Source: an uncultured Christensenellaceae bacterium (GTDB lineage Bacteria; Bacillota; Clostridia; Christensenellales; Aristaeellaceae). From it: a stretch of 64,000 bases of DNA. The notes under the pieces were generated by a model that had not been told where the DNA came from, searched no databases, and worked only from the letters and a program-made list of their open reading frames with translations. The DNA is taken from contig CAJOJQ010000002.1 of the NCBI GenBank assembly GCA_905234985.1, positions 57,300-121,299 of the forward strand. The letters are read 5' to 3'. Numbering within the stretch: the stretch's first letter is position 1; every line of letters begins with the position of its first letter. A program made the position numbers and the translations under genes. Shown one piece after another: positions 16,662-24,653 of this stretch.

Positions 16662-16687
16662 ATCTCTTTTGAAAGAGGGGAAGTACC

Positions 16688-17512
16688 ATGAGCAAGCGCC
16701 TGACTCGCATCCTGTGCGTAATCTGCGCCCTGATGCTGTGTACCGGCGTGGGGCTGGCCCAAACGGCCCCCCAAACGGAACTGATCGTGTTCGCCGCCGC
16801 GTCCATGACCGAGACCCTGACCCAGCTCAAAGCCGTATATGAAGCGGAACATCCCGATGTGACCATCGTGTACAACTTTGATTCCTCCGGCACCCTGAAA
16901 ACCCAGATCGAAAGCGGCGCGGAATGCGACGTGTTCATTTCCGCCGCCCCCAAGCAGATGAACCAGCTGGACGCCGCCGCCAAACCCGAAGCCAACCCCG
17001 CCGGGCTGGACTTCGTACTCCAGGGTACCCGCATCAACCTGTTGGAAAACAAGGTGACCCTGGCCGTGCCGGAGGGGAACCCCAAGGGCATCGAAAGCTA
17101 CGATGATCTGGTGGAGCGCCTGAAAGCGGGCACGGTGCTTTTGGCCATGGGCAACAGCGACGTACCGGTGGGCCAGTACACCCAGAAGATTTTCGCCTTC
17201 TACGGCCTGGATGAAGCGGAGCTGGCCCAAAAGGGCGTGATCACCTACGGCAGCAACGTGAAGGAAGTGACCACTCAGGTAAGCGAAGCGGCGGTGGACT
17301 GCGGCGTCATTTACGGCACCGACGCTTTCTCCGCCAAGCTGACCGTGGTAGACACCGCCACCGCCGAAATGTGCGGTCAGGTGATCTATCCCGCCGCAGT
17401 GCTGAACATCACCAGGAACGAAGAAATCGCCAAGGATTATCTGGCCTTCCTGACCTCCGACGCGGCTAAAGCCGTGTTTGAAGCCGTGGGTTTTTCGCCC
17501 ATTCCGCAATAA
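16688..17512 (+). CDS. modA: Molybdate ABC transporter substrate-binding protein
   Basis: 274 aa, exported. Signal peptide about 1-25 (ILCVICALMLCTGVGLA), without a convincing lipobox. The mature part opens with the ModA signature ELIVFAAASMTETL and has VTIVYNFDSSGTLKTQIESGAECDVFISA and VDCGVIYGTDA. Binds molybdate or tungstate outside the membrane and delivers it to ModB. First gene after the structured leader, followed by modB and modC. Tungstate preference cannot be excluded. Confidence 0.93.
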   Translation: MSKRLTRILCVICALMLCTGVGLAQTAPQTELIVFAAASMTETLTQLKAVYEAEHPDVTIVYNFDSSGTLKTQIESGAECDVFISAAPKQMNQLDAAAKPEANPAGLDFVLQGTRINLLENKVTLAVPEGNPKGIESYDDLVERLKAGTVLLAMGNSDVPVGQYTQKIFAFYGLDEAELAQKGVITYGSNVKEVTTQVSEAAVDCGVIYGTDAFSAKLTVVDTATAEMCGQVIYPAAVLNITRNEEIAKDYLAFLTSDAAKAVFEAVGFSPIPQ

Positions 17513-17578
17513 TCAAATTCCTTACGGGCGGGGCCGCCATCCGCCCCGCCGATATCTGAAAGGGAAAGGGTTGTTAAG

Positions 17579-18241
17579 GTGGATCTTTACCCCCTTTGGA
17601 ATTCCCTGCGCATCGCCGGGATCAGCACGGTCATCATCTTCTTTCTTGGCATTCTGGCGGCGTATTACATCGCCAAGGCGCCGAGGCTGGTGAAGGGCGT
17701 ACTGGACGTAGTGCTGACCCTGCCCCTGGTGCTGCCGCCCACGGTGGTGGGCTTTCTGCTGCTTCGGGTGCTGGGGCCTCGCAGGCCGGTGGGCGCGTTT
17801 TTTCTGGAATACTTCAATGTGCGCCTCACCATGACCTGGTGGTCCGCCATTTTCGCCACCACGGTGGTGATTTTTCCGCTCATGTACCGCACCTGCCGGG
17901 GAGCCTTCGAGAGCTTTGACGAAAGCTTAGCCGAGGCGGGAAAAACCTTGGGCCTGTCCAATATCTACATTTTTTGGCGCGTGCGCATGCCCGCCTGCCG
18001 TCCCGGCATTTTGGCGGGCACGGTGCTGGCCTTTGCAAGGGCCCTGGGCGAATACGGGGCCACCAGCATGATCGCGGGCTATACGCCGGGCCGAACGGCC
18101 ACCATATCTACCACCGTCTATCAATTGTGGCGCACCAACGACGACGGGCTGGCCCTGCGCTGGGTGCTGGTGAACATTGCGATTTCCTTTGCGGTGCTGC
18201 TGGCGGTCAATTTTATGGAAAAGCGGCGGAAAAGGCGGTGA
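17579..18241 (+). CDS. modB: Molybdate ABC transporter permease
   Basis: 220 aa with five to six membrane segments. LPLVLPPTVVGFLLLRVLGPRRPVG and the EAA loop ESFDESLAEAGKTLGLSNIYIFWRVRMP are typical of ModB. GTG start after GTTAAG; ribosome binding is probably via GAAAGGG. It forms the channel for ModA-delivered oxyanion and is followed by modC after 4 bases. Confidence 0.92.
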   Translation: MDLYPLWNSLRIAGISTVIIFFLGILAAYYIAKAPRLVKGVLDVVLTLPLVLPPTVVGFLLLRVLGPRRPVGAFFLEYFNVRLTMTWWSAIFATTVVIFPLMYRTCRGAFESFDESLAEAGKTLGLSNIYIFWRVRMPACRPGILAGTVLAFARALGEYGATSMIAGYTPGRTATISTTVYQLWRTNDDGLALRWVLVNIAISFAVLLAVNFMEKRRKRR

Positions 18242-18245
18242 GGGC

Positions 18246-19289
18246 ATGGCGCTGACAGTGGATATCGAAAAGCGTTTCAAGGGCTTTACCCTCTGGGCCG
18301 CCTTTGAGGCGGGCAATGAAACCCTGGCCCTGCTGGGGGCTTCCGGCTGCGGAAAAAGCATGACCCTGCGCTGCATCGCCGGGGTCGAAAAGCCGGATCG
18401 GGGCCGCGTGGTGCTGGACGGGGAAACGCTGTTCGATGCTGAAAAGCATATCAACGTAAGCCCCCAGGAGCGGCGGATCGGAATGATGTTTCAGCACTAC
18501 GCCCTGTTTCCCCAAATGACGGTGCTGAAAAACGTGCTGTGCGGCGCGCGGCGGGATATGAAAGGGAAAGCGCGGGAGGACGCGGCCCTTGCCATGCTGG
18601 AAGCCTTCGGCATTTTGGATTTAAAGGACAGGCTGCCCGCCCAGCTTTCCGGCGGTCAGCAGCAGCGGGTGGCCCTGGCCCGCATGATGGTGGGAAATCC
18701 CCGCATTCTCATGCTGGACGAACCCTTTTCCGCCCTGGACAGCCACCTGCGCTTCCGTATGGAGCAGGAGGTGCGGGGGGTAATTCGCCGGTTCGGAAAA
18801 ACCGTGCTGCTGGTGTCCCACGACCGGGACGAGGTGTACCGTATGGCGGACAAAGTGGCGCTCATGAACGGCGGTATGATCGAGCGGATCGGCGCAAAGG
18901 AAGAAGTGTTTTCCGATCCCGGCACCCGCACGGGCTGCCTGCTGACGGGCTGCAAAAACGTGTCCGCTGTGCGCGTGATCGACGAAAGCCGCGTGGAAGC
19001 CCTGGATTGGGGCATTACGCTGAATTTCCCCGTAAAGCCGGGCATTGACGCCGTAGGCGTCCGCATGCACAATGTGCTGCCCGGCCCGGGGAAAAACGAA
19101 ATTCGGTGCAGGGTGGCGGAAGTGATCGAAAATCCCTTTTCCGTCACCGTCATGCTGCGGCCCGTGAACGCGCCGGAGGGAAAAAGGGCCATTGGCTGGG
19201 AAATGGAAAAACCGGTGTGGCAAAGTCTTGCGGCGGAGGAAATCACGGTACATCTGCCGCCGGAAAGCATTTTACAATTGAAAGGCTGA
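18246..19289 (+). CDS. modC: Molybdate ABC transporter ATP-binding protein
   Basis: 347 aa. NBD with Walker A GASGCGKSM, signature LSGGQQQRVALARM and Walker B ILMLDEPFSALD. A C-terminal regulatory region (about 235-347) is present, consistent with the TOBE/Mop-like domain that senses oxyanion in ModC. The chosen ATG (MALTVDIEKRFKG) lies 4 bases after modB; the track ORF starts 23 codons early inside modB. The stop overlaps the moeA start (TGATG). Confidence 0.92.
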   Translation: MALTVDIEKRFKGFTLWAAFEAGNETLALLGASGCGKSMTLRCIAGVEKPDRGRVVLDGETLFDAEKHINVSPQERRIGMMFQHYALFPQMTVLKNVLCGARRDMKGKAREDAALAMLEAFGILDLKDRLPAQLSGGQQQRVALARMMVGNPRILMLDEPFSALDSHLRFRMEQEVRGVIRRFGKTVLLVSHDRDEVYRMADKVALMNGGMIERIGAKEEVFSDPGTRTGCLLTGCKNVSAVRVIDESRVEALDWGITLNFPVKPGIDAVGVRMHNVLPGPGKNEIRCRVAEVIENPFSVTVMLRPVNAPEGKRAIGWEMEKPVWQSLAAEEITVHLPPESILQLKG

Positions 19290-20509
19290 TGATTATGCTG
19301 GAAAACGCCTCCTGGACCGAGGCCCGGGATTTACTGCTGAACCAGGTTCATCCGGTGGAAACGGAGCGCGTACCGCTGGACGCGTGCGGGGGCCGGGTGC
19401 TGGCTTTCGACCTGAAAGCGGGGGAGGACGTGCCTCCCTTTGACCGATCCGCTTACGATGGGTACGCTTTCCGGGCTGCCGACACAGTGGACGCATCAAA
19501 AGAAAAACCGGTCACTTTGCGCCTCACGGAAACGGTGGCCGCCGGTCAGGCACCGAAATATCCCGTTATGCCGGGGGAAGCGGCCCACGTCATGACCGGG
19601 GCGAAAATCCCCCAAGGGGCCGACGCGGTGATCAATTTCGAGCGCACGGCGTTTACAGCGGATTCCGTCACGCTTTTTGAACCGTACAAAAGCGGCGGCA
19701 ATATCGTAAAGCGCGGCGAGGACGTACAGGCCGGGGCGCTGCTGGCCCCCCGCGGCATGGTGATCGACGCGGGCCTGGCGGGTACTTTGGCCGCCCAGGG
19801 AATCCCCAAAGTCTGCGTATATCGAAAGCCTATCATCGGTTTGATTTCTACAGGTTCCGAAGTAGTGGAAGCGGATGAAGAGCAGTCCCTTGGAAAAATT
19901 CGCAACGCCAACCGTTCCACCTTCACGGCGCTGCTTACAAAAGAAGGGTGCAACCCGCGTTATTTGGGCCTGGCTGGAGACGATGCGGAAAGCATCCGCG
20001 CCCTGATTGAAAAAGCGTTGGCGGAATGCGACGCGGTGATCCTCACCGGCGGCGTTTCCGTGGGGGACTGGGACGTGACCCCCGAAGCCATGGAAGGGGC
20101 CGGGGCGGAAATATTACTGCGTGGCGTCGCCATGAAGCCCGGCATGGCCTGCGCCTATGGCGTTTCGGGCGGAAAGCTGGTGCTGGGCTTATCCGGCAAT
20201 CCCGCATCCTCCTTCACCAATTTCTGCGCCTGCGCCCTGCCCGCCATCCGTAAGTTACGCGGCAGGAACGAACCGCTTCCCCAAACATTTCAAGGGACGC
20301 TGGCGAAGGGCTTCCGCAAAAAAAGCCCGGCGGACCGTTTTCTCCGGGGCCGCCTTATGCTGGATGACGGGACGGTGAGGTTTCTTTCGTCCGCCGATCA
20401 GGGCAACGTGGTCTTATCCAGCACCATCGGGTGCGACGCCTTTTTGCTCATTCCCGGCGGAAGCGGGCCGGTGGAAGCGGGTACGAGGTTCAACGGATTC
20501 TTACTGTAA
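19289..20509 (+). CDS. moeA: Molybdopterin molybdenumtransferase MoeA
   Basis: 406 aa. Inserts molybdenum into adenylated molybdopterin. Domains in order: MoeA N (PFDRSAYDGYAFRAAD and VMTGAKIPQGADAVI), the MoCF-binding domain (GLISTGSEVVEADE, LTGGVSVGDWD, MKPGMACAYG, GLSGNPASS), and C-terminal domain IV. The ATG overlaps the modC stop; a second in-frame ATG lies two codons later. The track ORF reaches back into modC in another frame. Confidence 0.93.
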   Translation: MIMLENASWTEARDLLLNQVHPVETERVPLDACGGRVLAFDLKAGEDVPPFDRSAYDGYAFRAADTVDASKEKPVTLRLTETVAAGQAPKYPVMPGEAAHVMTGAKIPQGADAVINFERTAFTADSVTLFEPYKSGGNIVKRGEDVQAGALLAPRGMVIDAGLAGTLAAQGIPKVCVYRKPIIGLISTGSEVVEADEEQSLGKIRNANRSTFTALLTKEGCNPRYLGLAGDDAESIRALIEKALAECDAVILTGGVSVGDWDVTPEAMEGAGAEILLRGVAMKPGMACAYGVSGGKLVLGLSGNPASSFTNFCACALPAIRKLRGRNEPLPQTFQGTLAKGFRKKSPADRFLRGRLMLDDGTVRFLSSADQGNVVLSSTIGCDAFLLIPGGSGPVEAGTRFNGFLL

Positions 20510-20523
20510 GAGAGGATCATTAT

Positions 20524-21540
20524 ATGAAAAAGATTCGTGTGGAGGACGCGGTGGGCCTGACCCTATGCCACGACTTGACGGAAATGAAGGACGGGTTCAA
20601 GGGCGCGGCGTTCAAGCGGGGCCATGTGATCGAAGAAGCGGATATTCCCCGCATGCTGGATATGGGCAAGCGCACGGTGTTCGTGTGGGAGGAAAACGCG
20701 GGGGAGATCCACGAGGAGGACGCCGCCCTGCGCATGGCCGCCATGGCCCCGGTGGAAGGGGCGCGCTATACCGCCCCCGCCGAGGGCAAGGTGCTGCTCA
20801 TGGCCGAACGGAAGGGCATGCTGCGGGTGGATACGGAATTGCTGCGGGAAATCAACAGCATCGGCGACCTGACCATTTCCACCCTGCCGGATCACTACCC
20901 CGTAAAGCCCGGCATGCACCTGGCTTCCATGCGCATCGTGCCGCTGGTGACGCAGGAAGAACAAATCATCAAGGCGGAAGGCCTGTGCGCGGGCCGAAAG
21001 CTGTTGGATTTGCTGCCTTATAAGCCCCTGAAAGCGGGCATCATCATCACTGGTTCTGAAATCTATCACGGACGTATTCAGGATAAATTCGAGGCGGTGG
21101 CCCGGAAAAAACTGAAAGCCTATCCCGGCAAAGTGATCGGCGCGGCGGTCTGCGACGACAATTTGGACATGCTGGTGAACGCCGCCCGGGATTTCCTGGC
21201 GAAAGGCGCGGATTTCCTCATCTTTTCCGGCGGCATGTCCGTGGACCCGGACGACCTGACCCCCACCGCCATCCGGAATTTAGGCTGTGAAGTGATTCGT
21301 CACGGCGTGCCCAGCCAGCCCGGCAATATGACCATGATGGCATACTTGGGGGATATCCCTGTTATGGGCGTGCCGGGGGCGGCGGTGAGCCTGCCCACCA
21401 CCATTTTTGACGTGCTGCTGCCCCAGGTGTATACGGGATTGAAATTCACAAAAGACGATTTGATCCGTTTGGGCGACGGGGGCCTGTGCCAGCTTTGCAC
21501 GGCCTGCCATTTCCCCAACTGTACGTTCGGCAGGTATTGA
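20524..21540 (+). CDS. MoeA-like molybdopterin-binding protein with Cys-rich tail
   Basis: 338 aa. The central and C-terminal part is a MoCF_biosynth-type domain (GIIITGSEIYHGRIQDKF near 180, FSGGMSVDPDDLTPTA near 240, GNMTMMAYLGDIPVMGVPGAAVSLPTT near 275). The N-terminus (VGLTLCHDLTEMKDGFKGAAFKRGHVI) is like MoeA-related proteins of anaerobes, lacking the full MoeA scaffold. The tail LCQLCTACHFPNCTFGRY holds four Cys and one His, suggesting metal or Fe-S binding. The start ATG lies 14 bases after moeA. Probable role: a cofactor maturation or delivery factor for a specific molybdoenzyme; the enzyme is not in the window. Confidence 0.8.
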   Translation: MKKIRVEDAVGLTLCHDLTEMKDGFKGAAFKRGHVIEEADIPRMLDMGKRTVFVWEENAGEIHEEDAALRMAAMAPVEGARYTAPAEGKVLLMAERKGMLRVDTELLREINSIGDLTISTLPDHYPVKPGMHLASMRIVPLVTQEEQIIKAEGLCAGRKLLDLLPYKPLKAGIIITGSEIYHGRIQDKFEAVARKKLKAYPGKVIGAAVCDDNLDMLVNAARDFLAKGADFLIFSGGMSVDPDDLTPTAIRNLGCEVIRHGVPSQPGNMTMMAYLGDIPVMGVPGAAVSLPTTIFDVLLPQVYTGLKFTKDDLIRLGDGGLCQLCTACHFPNCTFGRY

Positions 21541-21780
21541 TACCATTCAGCTAACGCTGAATGGTGCGAAAGAAAGTGGAAAAGGATTCCACTTTCTTTC
21601 GGGGCATCAATTTCTTGTAAATTGGCATTTCCGCAGGCGGAAACGCTCAATTTACGGCCAGAAATTGATAGAGGAAGCAACATTCTGTTGCTCCTCGGCG
21701 CCGTACACGCCGCCGCCTGCGGATTACAGTCGGGGGAGTTCCCCCGACACCCCCGCTGGTCTCGTTTCATGATTGGATTT
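21541..21780 (+). repeat. Array of intergenic palindromes between the MoeA-like gene and moaA
   Basis: At least five inverted repeats in about 220 bases: ACCATTCAG/CTGAATGGT; GAAAGAAAGTGG/CCACTTTCTTTC; a nested structure ATCAATTTCT...AGAAATTGAT enclosing GTAAATTG/CAATTTAC and GCATTTCCGC/GCGGAAACGC; AGCAACA/TGTTGCT; and GTCGGGGGA/TTCCCCCGAC. The last lies in a dispersed repeat (see repeat at 21703-21757). None has a T-tract, so they are not simple terminators. No coding sequence is seen. Confidence 0.75.
21703..21757 (-). repeat. Dispersed repeat, copy A
   Basis: About 55 bases, nearly identical (about five differences) to the plus-strand sequence at 30140-30194, with a shorter third copy at 45382-45414. 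The core is GTCGGGGGA..TCCCCCGAC followed by TGTAATCCG and a GGCGGCGGCGTGTACG end. Confidence 0.8.
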
Positions 21781-21800
21781 AAAAGGTGAACGATAACAAT

Positions 21801-22751
21801 ATGATTGATAGTTTAGGAAGAAACATCACCTATCTGCGGCTTTCGGTGACGGAGCTGTGCAACCTGCGCTGCCGCTACTGTATGCCGGAGGAGGGCGTGT
21901 GCAAGCTGGCGCACAGCCAAATGCTCACGGAGGAAGAGATGATTCGCGCCGTTCGTGCCGCGGCTTCTTTAGGGATTAACAAGGTGCGGATCACCGGCGG
22001 CGAACCGCTCATTAAGCCCAATATCCTGTCTATTTGCCGGAACGTGTCGGGCGTGCCGGGCATATTGGAAACCTCCATTACGACCAACGCGATTCTTTTG
22101 CCGGACATGGCGGTCTCCCTGCGGGAAGCGGGCGTTCAGCGGGTGAATATCAGCCTGGACACCCTGAACCCCGAAAAGTACCGGAAAATCACCCGCCGGG
22201 GCGAGCTGGAAAACGCGCTTCGAGGCGCGAAAGCCGCCCTGAACGCGGGCTTTGAAAAGGTAAAGATCAACGCCGTGCTGATCGGCGGCTTCAACGACGA
22301 TGAAATCCCCGCTTTGGCAGCCCTTACGCAGAAATGGCCCGTGGACGTGCGTTTTATTGAACTTATGCCCATGGCGGGAAATACAGACTTCGGTCCGGAA
22401 TGCTATATTCCGGTGAATAAGGTACTGGAATCTTTACCGGAAGCTGTACCGGAACAAGAGGAAGGCGTGGCCCGGCTGTACCGTCTGCCGGGCGCCTTGG
22501 GCCGTGTGGGCCTCATCAGCCCTTTAAGTCAGCATTTCTGCGCCGCGTGCAACCGCATCCGGCTCACAGCGGATGGAAAAATCAAGCCCTGCCTCCATTC
22601 GGCGGAGGAAATATCCATGAAGGGATTGAGCGAAGCGGAGATGATGGAAAAAATGCGTTTTGCCATTCTTTCCAAGCCCGCCTGCCATGGGACGTTGAAC
22701 GCTCAAAGCCGCAGTCAGGCCGCCCGAAGCATGAATCAGATCGGAGGATAG
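21801..22751 (+). CDS. moaA: GTP 3',8-cyclase MoaA
   Basis: 316 aa. Radical SAM enzyme for the first step of Moco synthesis. N-terminal cluster motif CNLRCRYCM, then GGEPLI; the C-terminal second cluster is FCAACNRIRLTADGKIKPCL with three Cys. I chose the ATG giving MIDSLGRNITYLRLSVTELC because this matches the usual MoaA start and AAAAGGTG lies upstream of it; the track uses a GTG five codons earlier that overlaps this ribosome binding site. The C-terminal GG-type tail common in MoaA reads MNQIGG, so it is intact. Confidence 0.95.
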   Translation: MIDSLGRNITYLRLSVTELCNLRCRYCMPEEGVCKLAHSQMLTEEEMIRAVRAAASLGINKVRITGGEPLIKPNILSICRNVSGVPGILETSITTNAILLPDMAVSLREAGVQRVNISLDTLNPEKYRKITRRGELENALRGAKAALNAGFEKVKINAVLIGGFNDDEIPALAALTQKWPVDVRFIELMPMAGNTDFGPECYIPVNKVLESLPEAVPEQEEGVARLYRLPGALGRVGLISPLSQHFCAACNRIRLTADGKIKPCLHSAEEISMKGLSEAEMMEKMRFAILSKPACHGTLNAQSRSQAARSMNQIGG

Positions 22752-22754
22752 AAA

Positions 22755-23723
22755 ATGCCCACGCCAGTCATTGGGTTTTCCGCCTGGTCCGGCACAGGGA
22801 AAACCACCCTGATGGAGCAGGTGATCCGGGGGCTTACGGAGAAAGGCGTCCGGGTGGCGGTCATCAAGCACGACGGCCACGGCTTTGAAATCGACCATCC
22901 GGGCAAGGATTCCTACCGCCACGCCCAGGCCGGCGCGCAAACCGTGGTCATCACCTCTCCGGATAAAACAGCCGTCATCGAGCAATCCGGCAGCGACCTG
23001 GAGCAATGCGTCGGCAGGATCAGCGAGGCCGACGTGATCCTGGTGGAGGGCTTCAAGTACGCCTCCATTCCCCGGATCGGCCTTTCCCGGAAGGCCTCGG
23101 GAAAAGGCCTGCCCGAACCGGCGGACAATTATATAGCAGTTGCCACCGACGATGAAAGCATGAAAACGACCGTTCCCCGCTTTTCTCTGGACGACGCGCG
23201 GGGGCTAACGGATTTTATCATCAAGGAGATTCAGAAGATGCCCCAAGAAGATTTTACCCACTTTAACGATCAGGGCCGGGCCAGGATGGTGAACGTGGGG
23301 GAGAAGGACCCCACCCACCGCACGGCCCTCGCCGCCGGGCGGGTGCTGGTGAACGAAACCACCTTTGCCCTGATAAAATCCGGCGGCGTGAAAAAGGGGG
23401 ACGTGCTTACCGTGGCCCAAATCGCCGGGATCATGGCCGCCAAGCGAACGCCGGAATGGATTCCCATGTGCCATCCCGTGCCGCTCAACGGCATCGACTT
23501 GAAGCTGTGGCTGGACGAAAAACGGCTGTCCGTGGAAATCGAGGCCGCCGCCCAGTGCGACGGGCGCACCGGCGTGGAAATGGAGGCCCTCACCGCCGTC
23601 AGCGCCGCCGCCCTGACGGTATACGATATGTGCAAGGCGGTGCAGCGGGATATGGTGATTGACCAAATCCGGCTGCTGCGCAAAACCGGCGGCGTCCACG
23701 GGGATTATTGCAGGGAGGAATAA
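22755..23723 (+). CDS. MobB-MoaC fusion protein
   Basis: 322 aa. Residues 1-160 are MobB (molybdopterin-guanine dinucleotide adapter): P-loop GFSAWSGTGKTTLMEQ, IKHDGHGFEIDHPGKDSYRHAQAGA, and ILVEGFKY. Residues about 162-322 are MoaC (cyclic pyranopterin monophosphate synthase): FTHFNDQGRARMVNVGEK, WIPMCHPVPLNGID, EIEAAAQCDGRTGVEMEALTAVSAAALTVYDMCKA. Both halves look complete. At the junction ATG codon 162 (MPQEDFTHF) is preceded by AAGGAG at 9-base spacing, so MoaC alone may also be made. It starts 3 bases after moaA and ends 3 bases before the next gene. Confidence 0.9.
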   Translation: MPTPVIGFSAWSGTGKTTLMEQVIRGLTEKGVRVAVIKHDGHGFEIDHPGKDSYRHAQAGAQTVVITSPDKTAVIEQSGSDLEQCVGRISEADVILVEGFKYASIPRIGLSRKASGKGLPEPADNYIAVATDDESMKTTVPRFSLDDARGLTDFIIKEIQKMPQEDFTHFNDQGRARMVNVGEKDPTHRTALAAGRVLVNETTFALIKSGGVKKGDVLTVAQIAGIMAAKRTPEWIPMCHPVPLNGIDLKLWLDEKRLSVEIEAAAQCDGRTGVEMEALTAVSAAALTVYDMCKAVQRDMVIDQIRLLRKTGGVHGDYCREE

Positions 23724-23726
23724 TCA

Positions 23727-24644
23727 ATGAGCGAAACGAAATATACGGCGGCGGTCATTACGGTCAGCGACAAGGGCTTTCGGGGAGAACGGGAAGACAC
23801 CAGCGGCCCCGCCCTGTGCGGGATGCTCGCAGAACAGGGCTGGGATGTGGTGTATACCTCCATGGTGCCCGATGAAAAGGAACTGATTCAAAAGGAATTG
23901 CTGCTGTGCGCCGATGAAAAACACGTCGCCCTGGTGCTTACCACCGGCGGCACCGGTTTTTCACCCCGAGATATCACGCCGGAAGCGACTTTGGAAATCG
24001 TGGAACGGGTGGCCCCCGGCATTCCCGAAGCCATGCGGGCGGAAAGCATGAAAATCACGCCTCACGGCTGCCTGTCCAGGGAAACGGCGGGCATTCGGGG
24101 AAGCACTTTGATTATCAATCTGCCGGGCAGCAAAAAAGCGTCCACGGAAAATTTTGCCGCCGTGTGCAAGCCCGTGCGGCACGGGGTGGAAATGCTGCAA
24201 TCCGCAGGCTCGGCGGACTGCGCCGCGACCGTTCAGAATCAGAATAAAAAGAAGGAAAAGCCCTCCTTAGACGCATGGCTGCGGGAAGTCAAAGCGCTGC
24301 CTGACGCCGGACAGATCGGCATGTACCTGATTCATAACGGCGTGGTGCGTTCGACCGCCCGGAGCAAGGTGCGCATGGGGGATGAAACGGCCCGGCCCGT
24401 GACCGGCATGTTGTTTTCCTGCGACGGGAAAAAAGCCGAAGCTGCCGTTGCGGACGCCCTGAAAATGGACGGCATTTACGCCGTGAAGGTATGGGTGAAC
24501 GAAGGGGAACTGCACGTGGGCGACGATATTATGCAGGTCCTCATCGGCGCGGACATCCGCCCCCATGCGGTAAAGTGTTTAGAAACCCTGGTGGGCAAAA
24601 TCAAAAGCGAGTGTGTGACGGAAAAGGAACTGTATGCGGATTGA
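23727..24644 (+). CDS. MogA/MoaB-MoaE fusion protein
   Basis: 305 aa. Residues 1-165 are a MogA/MoaB molybdopterin adenylyltransferase domain (AAVITVSDKGFRGEREDTSG, LVLTTGGTGFSPRDITPEAT, LIINLPGSKKASTEN). A Lys-rich linker NKKKEKPS follows, then residues about 175-305 resemble MoaE, the catalytic subunit of molybdopterin synthase (GMYLIHNGVVRSTARSKVR, VKVWVNEGELHVGDDIMQVLIGADIRPHAVKCLETLVGKIKSE). The MoaE half is more divergent than the MogA half. MoaE needs the sulphur carrier MoaD, which is not in this window. Confidence 0.82.
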   Translation: MSETKYTAAVITVSDKGFRGEREDTSGPALCGMLAEQGWDVVYTSMVPDEKELIQKELLLCADEKHVALVLTTGGTGFSPRDITPEATLEIVERVAPGIPEAMRAESMKITPHGCLSRETAGIRGSTLIINLPGSKKASTENFAAVCKPVRHGVEMLQSAGSADCAATVQNQNKKKEKPSLDAWLREVKALPDAGQIGMYLIHNGVVRSTARSKVRMGDETARPVTGMLFSCDGKKAEAAVADALKMDGIYAVKVWVNEGELHVGDDIMQVLIGADIRPHAVKCLETLVGKIKSECVTEKELYAD

Positions 24645-24653
24645 TGGGAAAGA

